A stretch of DNA of 64,000 bases, taken from assembly GCF_042651425.1 (NCBI RefSeq), contig NZ_JBHSCW010000002.1, positions 1 to 64,000 of the forward strand, given 5' to 3'. Within the stretch, counting starts at the first letter, position 1. Each line of letters opens with the position of its first letter. This DNA comes from Fodinicurvata halophila (GTDB taxonomy: Bacteria; Pseudomonadota; Alphaproteobacteria; Kiloniellales; DSM-21159). A program made the translations under genes and the position numbers. The notes beneath the pieces are model-generated. The model searched no databases. It saw nothing but the letters and a program-made list of their open reading frames with translations, and was not told where the DNA came from. Positions 1 to 7,791 of this stretch are shown here, one piece after another.

Positions 1-205
1 GACCAAAATCCCCCAGAGGGCTTAAAGCCAGGATACGCATCTCGAACAACGGCCCAAGCCAAAACAGCTCGCAAAACCGCCGTCCGCGTATCCCTTCCAA
101 TAACAATCAACAATGTCAAAGAGCCGAGGCTTCGCTCGTCCGGATGGATATCCGTTTTGTGAAGGCCTCCGCAGCGGATCGGCCGACGCCGTCGCTGCGC
201 TGAGG
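1..205 (-). other. Leader of a ribosomal RNA operon; the 16S gene lies beyond the left edge
   Basis: Read on the minus strand, this stretch follows a strong sigma-70-like promoter and contains a boxA-like antitermination site (GCTCTTTGACA, 124 to 114). It continues through GGAAGGGATACGCGGACGG, a pattern I associate with alphaproteobacterial rrn leaders. No 16S 5' end (AGAGTTTGATC) is visible, so the rRNA itself must start left of position 1. No convincing protein gene occupies the region. Identification rests on motif recognition, not on the rRNA. Confidence 0.7.
114..124 (-). promoter_or_regulatory. boxA-like antitermination element of the rrn leader
   Basis: The minus strand reads GCTCTTTGACA, close to the E. 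coli rrn boxA (TGCTCTTTAACA) that recruits the NusB/NusE complex. It lies about 80 nt downstream of the predicted start, where rrn leaders carry this site. Confidence 0.65.
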
Positions 206-211
206 TTGCGG

Positions 212-241
212 GGTATAGCTCCACTGCCCGGGGACTGTCAA
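212..241 (-). promoter_or_regulatory. rrn operon promoter
   Basis: The minus strand has a perfect -35 (TTGACA, 241 to 236), an 18-bp GC-rich spacer and a -10 of TATACC (217 to 212). Transcription would start near 205 and run left into the rRNA leader. It is the clearest sigma-70-like promoter seen in the window. Confidence 0.7.
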
Positions 242-536
242 ACCCTTTGTTACGAATTTCTTTCGCGACCGCAAAACCCCCGTCCCGACTCAATCGAACA
301 ACCCGCCAAGCAAGGTTGAGAATCGATGATTCACAGCAACTTGAGTGGGACAGCTCGGTGGTTTATGGATGTATTAACCATTGACATTCAGAATCCGTGC
401 GGACATTGTCCTTTGCAAGGCTAAGGCAGGGGCCATGCCTGGAAGACATACCTCCCGCGTAAAACTCAGCTCGCCTTGTTTATTCCTGGGGCTGTGCTGA
501 GGCGGGGCAGATTCAAATCGGGGAGCACGTGGCCGA

Positions 537-1970
537 ATGCGACACGGCAGGCAGAGAACACGCAGATTCGCCACAACATGGCGTCTGTCGCTTCTAGCCG
601 GAACAACAGCACTGACACTGGCGCTTGGCACTTTCACAGTCATCACAGACGTGGGCAGCCGCCCAAATCCTCCCTCTCCTCCCACAGATCTCGAAAAGAA
701 CGTCGATCCCTTCCAGCAGGTGGTCTATCTTTCCGGCCTGGTTGGCCAGGAGGACAATGCCGAACTGCTGCAGCAGAAAACCCTGACGGTCACGGTCGAG
801 AGCGGAGACACCCTGACGAAGCTGTTGACCGAGACAGGCGTCAGCCAGAAGGAAGCCTATCGTGCCATCGAGGCTCTGAAGGAGGTCTTCAGCCCACGTG
901 ACCTGCGGGTGGGACAAGAGGTCAAGCTCGCATTCAAGCCGGAGAGCCGCGGTCTCTACAGCATCGAAGCCTCCGATGCGCCGCCTGAACTGGTTTCCCT
1001 CAGCCTCAGTCCCAACGTGGACGAGGAAGTGGAAGTCCAGAAAACGGATGCCGACAAGTATGCGACCCGGACTCACGAACGCACCTTTGAAATGGTCGAT
1101 TCCAGCGCCAACGGAACGATCACGACCAGCCTGTTCGAGGCCGCCAGCAAGGATCGCGTGCCCTACAACGTCCTCTCCGACGCCGTGCGCACGCTGAGCT
1201 TCGACGTGGATTTCCAGCGGGATATCCAGAGAGGCGACGAATTCGAGCTGCTCTACGAGAGCTACACCAACGAGAAGGGCGAGGTCGTCAAGACCGGCGA
1301 GATTCTCTACGTCTCACTGAAGACTGGCGGCGAGGACCTGTCCTACTATCGCTACGAGACGGGCGACGGGGATGTCGACTATTTCAACAGCGAGGGCCAG
1401 TCGGCACGCAAGGGCCTGATGAAGACCCCAGTCGACGGTGCTCGAGTCAGCTCAGGCTATGGCATGCGCAAGCATCCCACGCAGGGCTATACCAAGATGC
1501 ACAAGGGCGTCGACTTCGCCGCGCCCACCGGAACACCGATCTATGCCGCCGGCGACGGCGTCGTCGAGAGGGCCGGGCCTTTCAGCAGCTACGGCAACTA
1601 CATCCGTCTGCGCCACAACAACTCCTACCAGACCGCCTATGCCCACCTGAACGGCCTGGCCAAGGGCATAACGGCCGGCACCCGCGTAAAGCAGGGAGAC
1701 GTCATCGGCTATGTGGGCAGCACCGGCCGGTCCACTGGCCCGCACCTCCACTACGAGGTCCTGCAGGACGGCGCTCACGTCAATCCATCGGACATCAAGC
1801 TGCCCACCGGGCGCAAGCTGGCCGGAAGCGAACTGGAAGACTTCGAGTCTCACATGCAGGCGATCGACCTGCGCCGGCAGGACATCGACACCTCCACTCA
1901 GTTCGCCAGTCGCGAAGACTGCGAGCCGGAAGCCGACACCGCAAAGAAAGAGGCGGAGCCTTCCTGCTGA
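537..1970 (+). CDS. M23 family murein metalloendopeptidase
   Basis: 477-residue envelope peptidase of the LytM/M23 fold, expected to cut peptide cross-links in periplasmic murein. A basic N-terminus and hydrophobic segment at about residues 17-38 look like an uncleaved anchor or signal peptide. Residues 85-135 resemble an OapA/LysM-like module (VESGDTLTKLLTETGVS). The catalytic domain spans about 300-425. H322 and D326 (MHKGVD) and H405 (PHLHYE) are the predicted zinc ligands; H370 and H403 match the catalytic histidines. All are present, so it should be active rather than an EnvC-like activator. The mature C-terminus is Glu/Lys rich. It stands alone, divergent from the rrn promoter and convergent with clpB. 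The exact murein bond cut is not evident. Confidence 0.9.
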   Translation: MRHGRQRTRRFATTWRLSLLAGTTALTLALGTFTVITDVGSRPNPPSPPTDLEKNVDPFQQVVYLSGLVGQEDNAELLQQKTLTVTVESGDTLTKLLTETGVSQKEAYRAIEALKEVFSPRDLRVGQEVKLAFKPESRGLYSIEASDAPPELVSLSLSPNVDEEVEVQKTDADKYATRTHERTFEMVDSSANGTITTSLFEAASKDRVPYNVLSDAVRTLSFDVDFQRDIQRGDEFELLYESYTNEKGEVVKTGEILYVSLKTGGEDLSYYRYETGDGDVDYFNSEGQSARKGLMKTPVDGARVSSGYGMRKHPTQGYTKMHKGVDFAAPTGTPIYAAGDGVVERAGPFSSYGNYIRLRHNNSYQTAYAHLNGLAKGITAGTRVKQGDVIGYVGSTGRSTGPHLHYEVLQDGAHVNPSDIKLPTGRKLAGSELEDFESHMQAIDLRRQDIDTSTQFASREDCEPEADTAKKEAEPSC

Positions 1971-1984
1971 AGGCCCCGCCTCTT
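1948..1984. terminator. Hairpin between the convergent M23 peptidase and clpB genes
   Basis: AAGAGGCGG (1948-1956) pairs with CCGCCTCTT (1976-1984), extended by CCTTC/GAAGG. The hairpin spans the M23 stop codon. On the minus strand it is followed by CTTTCTTTG, so it could end clpB transcription; there is no U-run on the plus side. Confidence 0.5.
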
Positions 1985-2008
1985 CTACACGCACTTTCCC
2001 GATAGAGA

Positions 2009-4606
2009 TCAGGCGGCTGCCGCCTGGGCGGGCTCGCCGTTGATGGTCAGGCCAGAGTCCTGGGTGCGGATCTGTACCCTGTCACCGTCGGAGACATTGC
2101 CCTGAAGAATCTGCTCGGCCAGCGGATTCTGCAGCTCCTTCTGGATGACGCGCCGCAGCGGACGGGCCCCGTAGACAGGGTCGTACCCCGCATTGGCAAG
2201 CCATTCCCGGGCGTTCTCGTCCACGTCCAGCCTGATCTTGCGCTCGGCCAACAGTTTCTCCAAATGCGCCAGCTGGATATCGACGATGCCGGTCATCTGC
2301 TCGCGGCTCAGGCGATGGAACAGCAGGATCTCGTCCAGCCGGTTCAGGAACTCCGGCCGGAAGGCGCCGCGCACCACCTCCATGACCTGCTCGCGCATCT
2401 CGGCACTGTCCTCGCCCGGCGTCTGCGCGGCCAGGATCTCGGCGCCCAGGTTGGAGGTCAGGATGATCAGGGTGTTGCGGAAATCCACGTGACGTCCCTG
2501 GCCGTCGGTCAGGCGGCCGTCATCCAGCACCTGCAGCAGAACGTTGAAGACATCCGGATGGGCCTTCTCGACCTCGTCGAACAGAATCACCTGATAGGGA
2601 CGGCGCCGCACCGCCTCGGTCAGCGCTCCGCCTTCCTCGTAACCAACATAGCCGGGCGGCGCGCCGATCATGCGGGCCACCGCATGTTTTTCCATGTACT
2701 CCGACATGTCGAGGCGCAGCAGGGCCGTCTCGTCATCGAACAGGAACGAGGCCAGCGCCTTGGTCAGCTCCGTCTTGCCGACACCGGTGGGCCCCAGGAA
2801 GAGGAACGAACCGATGGGCCGATTCGGATCCTGCAGGCCGGCGCGGGCCCGACGCACGGCATTGGAGACCGAGATCACGGTCTCCTCCTGGCCTATCACG
2901 CGCTTGCGCAGGGCCGATTCCATGTTCAGCAGCTTCTCGCGCTCGCCTTCCAGCATCTTGTCCACCGGAATCCCGGTCCAGCGTGAGACGACCGACGCGA
3001 TGTGCTCGGCGGTCACCTCCTCCTCCAGGATCTGTTCCTCGGGATCGGCTTCCGCCTCGGCCAGCCTGCCCTCGAGCTCGGGCACGATCGAGTAGCGCAG
3101 CTCGGCCACCCGCTCCAGGTCACCGCGCCGCTGGGCCGTCTCGATCTCCTGGCGCGCCTGCTCCAGCTGCTCCTTCAGCTTCTGGGCGTCAGCCAGCTTG
3201 CCCTTTTCCTTCTGCCAGCGTTCGGTCAGCTCACTCGACTGCCGTTCCAGCTCCGCCAGTTCGTCCTCGAGCTTCTCGAGACGCTCCCGAGAGGCCTTGT
3301 CCTTCTCCTTGCGCAGGGCCGTCTGCTCGATCTTCAGCTGGATGATGCGCCGGTCCAACTCGTCCAGCTCCTCGGGCTTGGAATCGACTTCCATGCGGAC
3401 ACGGCTCGCCGATTCGTCCACCAGGTCGATGGCCTTGTCCGGCAGGAACCGGTCCGTGATGTAGCGGCTGGACAGGTTGGCCGCCGTCACCAGGGCGGCG
3501 TCACTGATGCGCACGCCATGGTGCACCTCGTACTTCTCCTTCAGCCCGCGCAGGATCGAGACCGTGTCCTCGATGCTGGGCTCGGAAATGAATACGGGCT
3601 GGAAGCGCCGAGCCAGGGCTGCATCCTTCTCGATGTACTTGCGGTATTCGTCCAGGGTGGTGGCGCCGACACAGTGCAGGTCACCGCGAGCCAGGGCCGG
3701 CTTCAGCATGTTGGAGGCGTCCATCGCGCCTTCCGTCTTGCCGGCGCCGATCAGGGTGTGCAGCTCGTCGATGAAGACGATGATCTCGCCCTCGGCGGCC
3801 GAGATCTCCTGCAGCACCCCCTTGAGGCGTTCCTCGAACTCGCCGCGATACTTGGCACCGGCCACCATGGAGCCGAGGTCCAGGGACATCAGGCGCTTGC
3901 GCTTCAGGCCCTCTGGAACGTCGCCGTTGACGATGCGAAGCGCCAGGCCTTCCGCGATGGCGGTCTTGCCGACACCCGGTTCGCCAATCAGGACGGGGTT
4001 GTTCTTGGTGCGCCGCGAGAGGACCTGGATGGTGCGGCGAATCTCTTCGTCGCGGCCGATCACCGGATCCAGCTTGTTGTCCCGGGCGGCCTGTGTCAGG
4101 TCGCGGGCATACTTCTTGAGGGCATCGTAGCTGTCCTCGGCATTGGCGCTGTCGGCGGTGCGCCCCTTGCGCATCTCCTCGATTGCCTTGTTGAGGGCCT
4201 GCGGTGTGACTCCGGCCGCCTCGAAGGCCTTGGCGGCGGCCTGCCCCTTCTCCATGGACAGGGCCTGCAGCAGGCGCTCGCTGGTGACGAAACTGTCACC
4301 GGCCTTCTCGGACAGCTTCTCGGCCTGTTCGAAAACCCGTGCCAGCTCCGGCGTCAGATAAATCTGCCCGGCACCTGAGCCTTCGACCTTCGGCAATTTC
4401 TCCAGCGCCTCATCCACATGCTTGCGGGCCAGGCGCGAGTCACCACCGGCCTGGCTGATCAGGTTCGCGGCCAGGCCTTCCTCGTCGTCCAGCAGGGTTT
4501 TCAGGAGGTGTTCGGGGGTCAGTCGCTGATGCCCGCGGCGCAGGGCCAGGGTCTGGGCCGCCTGCAGGAATCCGCGCGCGCGTTCCGTGTACTGTTCAGG
4601 ATCCAT
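2009..4606 (-). CDS. clpB: ATP-dependent disaggregase ClpB
   Basis: Hsp100 chaperone that threads aggregated proteins through a hexamer, working with DnaK/DnaJ/GrpE. The 865 residues match the family length. The order is an N-terminal Clp repeat domain (1-145), AAA1 with Walker A GEPGVGKTA near residue 210 and Walker B IVFIDELHT, a coiled-coil middle domain (about 400-530), AAA2 with GPTGVGKTE and VILFDEVEKAHPDV, and a C-terminal small domain. No ClpP-binding IGF loop was noticed, fitting ClpB rather than ClpA. The ATG at 4606 is preferred over an in-frame TTG at 4612 because GGAGAG sits 6 nt upstream of it. A sigma-32-like promoter is upstream. Confidence 0.97.
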   Translation of the reverse strand: MDPEQYTERARGFLQAAQTLALRRGHQRLTPEHLLKTLLDDEEGLAANLISQAGGDSRLARKHVDEALEKLPKVEGSGAGQIYLTPELARVFEQAEKLSEKAGDSFVTSERLLQALSMEKGQAAAKAFEAAGVTPQALNKAIEEMRKGRTADSANAEDSYDALKKYARDLTQAARDNKLDPVIGRDEEIRRTIQVLSRRTKNNPVLIGEPGVGKTAIAEGLALRIVNGDVPEGLKRKRLMSLDLGSMVAGAKYRGEFEERLKGVLQEISAAEGEIIVFIDELHTLIGAGKTEGAMDASNMLKPALARGDLHCVGATTLDEYRKYIEKDAALARRFQPVFISEPSIEDTVSILRGLKEKYEVHHGVRISDAALVTAANLSSRYITDRFLPDKAIDLVDESASRVRMEVDSKPEELDELDRRIIQLKIEQTALRKEKDKASRERLEKLEDELAELERQSSELTERWQKEKGKLADAQKLKEQLEQARQEIETAQRRGDLERVAELRYSIVPELEGRLAEAEADPEEQILEEEVTAEHIASVVSRWTGIPVDKMLEGEREKLLNMESALRKRVIGQEETVISVSNAVRRARAGLQDPNRPIGSFLFLGPTGVGKTELTKALASFLFDDETALLRLDMSEYMEKHAVARMIGAPPGYVGYEEGGALTEAVRRRPYQVILFDEVEKAHPDVFNVLLQVLDDGRLTDGQGRHVDFRNTLIILTSNLGAEILAAQTPGEDSAEMREQVMEVVRGAFRPEFLNRLDEILLFHRLSREQMTGIVDIQLAHLEKLLAERKIRLDVDENAREWLANAGYDPVYGARPLRRVIQKELQNPLAEQILQGNVSDGDRVQIRTQDSGLTINGEPAQAAAA

Positions 4607-4720
4607 GTTCAAACTCTCCTCTTCTGCGTCTTATCAAGCCCGCAGATGATTCTGTTGCTTTTTCGCACCCTCTTAAGAGGCGTGCGCCTTATCTCCAACG
4701 GCAATCACCGCTCCAGCGAT

Positions 4721-4748
4721 ATATGGTGCGTTGCAAAAACGCCACAAG
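4721..4748 (-). promoter_or_regulatory. Sigma-32 (RpoH) type promoter of clpB
   Basis: The minus strand has CTTG (4748 to 4745) and, 18 bp on, CCATATAT starting at 4726. E. coli RpoH promoters (CTTGAAA, 11-16 bp, CCCCATnT) give the same distance. The start would be near 4713, leaving a roughly 107-nt 5' UTR that contains the perfect palindrome CCTCTTAAGAGG (4669-4680). clpB is a classical heat-shock gene, which supports the reading. Confidence 0.55.
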
Positions 4749-4761
4749 ACTTGCGCACAGC

Positions 4762-4796
4762 AAAAAAAGCCCCCGCACAGAAAACTGTGCGGGGGC
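4762..4796 (-). terminator. Strong intrinsic terminator upstream of clpB
   Basis: GCCCCCGCACAG (4769-4780) pairs perfectly with CTGTGCGGGGGC (4785-4796) around an AAAA loop. On the minus strand the stem is followed by seven T. No annotated minus-strand gene ends here, so it must close a short unannotated transcript. Confidence 0.85.
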
Positions 4797-4882
4797 AGGG
4801 TCAGGAGAGATCGATGCCTACGCCCGTCATCGCCTTGAGGAACTTCAACGAGACCGCAAGACGACCGGCCGCAAACAACGCG
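4762..4882 (-). ncRNA. Candidate small RNA or micro-ORF transcript upstream of clpB
   Basis: A good terminator (4762-4796) closes a unit with no recognised gene. A -10-like TACTAT lies at 4894 to 4889 with a weak TTGCGT 15 bp upstream, giving a transcript of about 120 nt. The same strand also holds a 29-codon frame (4890 to 4801, MLHALFAAGRLAVSLKFLKA then nine more residues) that stops just before the terminator. Its ATG overlaps the -10, so if that promoter is right the frame is not translated and the product is an RNA. Both readings are inference; the terminator is the firm part. Confidence 0.4.
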
Positions 4883-5023
4883 TGGAGCATAGTAAACTTC
4901 GGCGGGGTAACGCAACTGCAATTCATTATCATCTACAGAAAAAATTTCGCTCCATCCGACACTTGATTGCGGGAACCGCCGGCGGTTGAATTGAAACTCG
5001 CAAGCAGTCAGCCGGCCGGACCC

Positions 5024-5785
5024 ATGACAATCACTCTTGCCGCCATCAACCGCTACCCCATCAAGGGCCTGAAGGCCCAGGTCCTGGAGTCCGCGCGCCT
5101 GTCTCCCCAGAAGGGCCTGATTGGCGATCGGCTCTTTTCGCTTGCGCGTGGCTCGGCCGGGTACAACCTGCCCCATCATATGTCGCCGAGCGCCATGAGC
5201 GTCCTGGACCTGGAGAACGAGGAACGCCTGGCGAAGCTGGAAGCGCACTATGACGACGATACGCAAACGCTGCAGCTGCTGCGCAGCGGACAGCGCCGCC
5301 CCCTGGCCCAGGCCCGGGTCGACACCCCTCTGGGCCGCAGCCTGATCAGTCAGTTCTTTGCCGATTTCCTGGGCGACAGCCGGCGCGGCCTGCCCCGCCT
5401 GATCGAAAGCGAGGAGGCCCTTGCTCCCAGCGACTGGGTAAGCCTGATCAACCTGTCTTCCCTGAAGGATATCGAGCGCGTCGCACGGCAGCAGCTGGAC
5501 CCTGAGCGGCTGCGCGCCAATCTCTGGATCGAGGGGGCCGACCCCTGGGAGGAGCGCGAGTGGCAGGGCAGCAGGTTCCACCTCGGAAATGCCGTCCTGC
5601 AGGCTACGTCCCCCTTGGAATGCACCGCCAGCGCCAATGTGAACCCGCGCGAAGCCCAGCGGGATATCAACCTGCCGCTGCTCATGCGCAAGGGTTTCAT
5701 GCATCAGCAGGTGGGCCTGCAGCTGACCGTCCTGGAAGGTGGGCGCATCAAGCAGGGGGACCGGCTACAGCCCTTCACTCAATAA
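5024..5785 (+). CDS. MOSC domain-containing protein
   Basis: 253-residue protein of the YcbX/MOSC type, a family that binds molybdenum cofactor or carries persulfide sulfur and often reduces N-hydroxylated compounds. Residues 3-70 form the N-terminal beta-barrel domain (YPIKGLKAQ, GLIGDRLF). The MOSC domain fills most of the rest, with the conserved cysteine in LECTASANVNP near residue 200 followed by the typical VLEGGRIKQGDRL ending. There is no ferredoxin domain, so an outside electron donor would be needed. ATG at 5024 begins the conserved start; the longer TTG-initiated frame at 4967 adds unconserved residues. It is monocistronic. The substrate is unknown. Confidence 0.85.
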   Translation: MTITLAAINRYPIKGLKAQVLESARLSPQKGLIGDRLFSLARGSAGYNLPHHMSPSAMSVLDLENEERLAKLEAHYDDDTQTLQLLRSGQRRPLAQARVDTPLGRSLISQFFADFLGDSRRGLPRLIESEEALAPSDWVSLINLSSLKDIERVARQQLDPERLRANLWIEGADPWEEREWQGSRFHLGNAVLQATSPLECTASANVNPREAQRDINLPLLMRKGFMHQQVGLQLTVLEGGRIKQGDRLQPFTQ

Positions 5786-5799
5786 GACGGTTCAGCCCG

Positions 5800-5844
5800 A
5801 AAAAAAACAGGGCCGCCGTCCCCGGTGCGGGACGGCGGCCCTGT
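5800..5844 (-). terminator. Terminator of the DUF4167 gene
   Basis: ACAGGGCCGCCGTCCC (5807-5822) pairs with GGGACGGCGGCCCTGT (5829-5844), with a run of T after the stem on the minus strand. It lies just beyond the DUF4167 stop and may also halt readthrough from the convergent MOSC gene. Confidence 0.85.
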
Positions 5845-5866
5845 CGCGATTCGCTGCAACGCCGAT

Positions 5867-6715
5867 TCAGGAGGTTACCAGACCCGAATCGCCGCTGGTC
5901 TCGTCGCTGCTAACCGTTGAACGCCGGCGGCGGCGCTTGGGTGCTTCGTCCTGCTGGGTCGTTTCCGAGTCGCTGCCGGAACCGGCATCGCTGCCGTTGC
6001 CTTCCTCCTTGGGGGACTCGCCTAGGATCTTGAGAAGCCCGGCCTCTTCCTCGTTTCCGCTACTGTCGGAGTCGGACTGGCCCGCCTCGCTGGTTTCGGG
6101 CTTCTTGCGCGGACGGCCACGGCGTGCCCCGTTTCCGCGCGACGGAGCCGCAGCCTTGTCGCTGCCCTCGTCCTGATCGTTGCCTGTTTTCTGGTTGCGC
6201 GCAGCAGGCTTTCGCTTGGGAGAAGAGGCAGGGCTTTCTTCGGTATCACCCTTCTCGCCGTCAGAAGACGACGAGGCCTCTTGCGTGTCCTCATTGTCGC
6301 TGCCCTTGGCCGCGGCCCGTTCGGAACGGCTGCGCCCATTGTTGCGGCGGTTGTTGCTTCGTCCGTTGCCGTCACGGCTGTCACTGCGCTCGTCCTGATC
6401 GGAGTCGCCCTCGCCGTCTTCCGCATCGTCGCCGTCATTCTGGCGCGGCTGGGTCCGCTGCTGGCCCGGATCCATGCTTTCGTTCAGGATCCGGTAATAG
6501 TGCTCGGCGTGCTGCTGGAAGGATTCGGCAAGCACGCGGTCTCCCGCCGCCTGCGTATCCCTGGCCAACTGCATGTACTTCTCGTAGACCTGTGTCGGGT
6601 TCCCCCGCACCCGGCCCTCAGGGCCGGCGCTTTCGAAGGTCTGCGCGCGAAGTGGCACATTGGAGCGGCGCCCGGAGCGTCCGCGGCCCCGCCGTTGATT
6701 GTTACCTTGTCTCAT
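5867..6715 (-). CDS. DUF4167 domain-containing protein
   Basis: 282-residue protein found in alphaproteobacteria, with no established biochemical role. The conserved domain is at the N-terminus (about 1-80): a basic RRGRGRSGRRS stretch, then FESAGPEGRVRGNPTQVYEKY and a helix ending in HAEHYYRIL. The rest is low-complexity sequence rich in Gln, Asp, Ser, Glu and Arg, ending in basic KRRRRRS, so most of it is probably disordered and may contact nucleic acid. The ATG at 6715 gives the family N-terminus. It follows prmC on the same strand, the usual neighbour order in this class. A terminator follows. Confidence 0.85.
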   Translation of the reverse strand: MRQGNNQRRGRGRSGRRSNVPLRAQTFESAGPEGRVRGNPTQVYEKYMQLARDTQAAGDRVLAESFQQHAEHYYRILNESMDPGQQRTQPRQNDGDDAEDGEGDSDQDERSDSRDGNGRSNNRRNNGRSRSERAAAKGSDNEDTQEASSSSDGEKGDTEESPASSPKRKPAARNQKTGNDQDEGSDKAAAPSRGNGARRGRPRKKPETSEAGQSDSDSSGNEEEAGLLKILGESPKEEGNGSDAGSGSDSETTQQDEAPKRRRRRSTVSSDETSGDSGLVTS

Positions 6716-6924
6716 CGATGCGTACGTCACATGTTGGATAGTGTTTTTTGCACGAGCGGGTCGTTCATTCCCGATGATCTCAAACAATCCGGGAAAGACG
6801 CTTCAACATTAATGTCTATTGAACGTCTCGGGATTATCGCCCTGATGTTCAGCGCCGAAGCGCTGGACCCGATCAGCTTCGGGCAACACCCTATCTCCCT
6901 CGCCTGCGCTTTCCAACCTTTTTT

Positions 6925-7791
6925 TTAATTCGCGGCGCATTGCGGAAAGCCGGAAAGCAACAGGCAGCGCGGATGTCCTGCAATATCGCGCAACACTTCC
7001 ACCGAACCGGCCCCGGCCTGCCGGAAGAGTCGCGCGACCGCCTCGGCCTGAGCGGCACCGATCTCCACTGCCGCGATTCCATTTTTTCCAACGAGATCAG
7101 GGAGTTGCCCTGAGAGGCTTCGATAGGCCGCCAGTCCATCCGGACCGGCAAAGAGAGCCGTGGCCGGATCGTGCATCGCCACTTCGACCGGCAGACCGGC
7201 GCGCTCCACCTCGCCGATGTAGGGGGGGTTGCAGAGAACAATATCGAACGGCCCCTGCAACGCAGCGCCCCAATCGGCACAGAGAAACCTGCAGCGCGCA
7301 TCCAGTCCCAGCCGAGTCGCGTTCCGGCGCGCCACGAGGAGCGCCTCCTCACTGCAGTCCGTGCCTATGCCCCGGGCCTGGGGCAGCTCGTGCAGCATAG
7401 CCAACAGGAGGCATCCGCTGCCCGTGCCCAGGTCCAACACGGACCATTCACCTTCCCGCTCTGAAAGACGGGCCAGCAGACCCTGTATCAGGGTTTCACT
7501 GTCGGGACGCGGGTCCAGGACGGCCGGCGTGATCTCGAACTCCAGCGACCAGAACTCGCGCCGGCCCAGGATGCGGGACAGCGGCTCGCCCTGAAGACGC
7601 CGCTCCAGAGCGGCACCGAAATCGTTTTCGCCGCGCGGGGCAACCTCCTGTTCTGGATAGGCCAGCAGCTTGCCCGAAGGAACCTCCAGAACGCCGGCCA
7701 GCAACAGCCTGGCCTCCCGGCGAGGGCTGGCGAACCCGCTCTCGCGCAGACGCCGTGCCGCCTCGTCCAGCAGGCGCCCGACCCGGGTCAC
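6925..7791 (-). CDS. prmC: Release factor glutamine N5-methyltransferase PrmC
   Basis: Methylates the glutamine of the GGQ motif in release factors RF1 and RF2 using S-adenosylmethionine. The 288 residues match HemK/PrmC. The N-terminal helical domain (1-85) binds the factor; the SAM loop is DLGTGSGC (120-127) and the catalytic NPPY motif is at 188-191. The start is a GTG overlapping the prfA stop as GTGA, so enzyme and substrate are translated as a coupled pair. A longer reading frame upstream is only the prfA shadow. Confidence 0.96.
   Translation of the reverse strand: MTRVGRLLDEAARRLRESGFASPRREARLLLAGVLEVPSGKLLAYPEQEVAPRGENDFGAALERRLQGEPLSRILGRREFWSLEFEITPAVLDPRPDSETLIQGLLARLSEREGEWSVLDLGTGSGCLLLAMLHELPQARGIGTDCSEEALLVARRNATRLGLDARCRFLCADWGAALQGPFDIVLCNPPYIGEVERAGLPVEVAMHDPATALFAGPDGLAAYRSLSGQLPDLVGKNGIAAVEIGAAQAEAVARLFRQAGAGSVEVLRDIAGHPRCLLLSGFPQCAAN

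Noticed and set aside
113..319. 68-codon plus-strand frame
   Set aside because: It lies antisense across the rrn promoter and leader and has no recognisable domain or ribosome binding site.
3002..4378. 458-codon plus-strand frame
   Set aside because: Antisense to clpB, whose conserved motifs are unambiguous on the other strand.
4673..5704. 343-codon minus-strand frame between clpB and the MOSC gene
   Set aside because: It runs through the terminator at 4762-4796 and is antisense to the MOSC gene.
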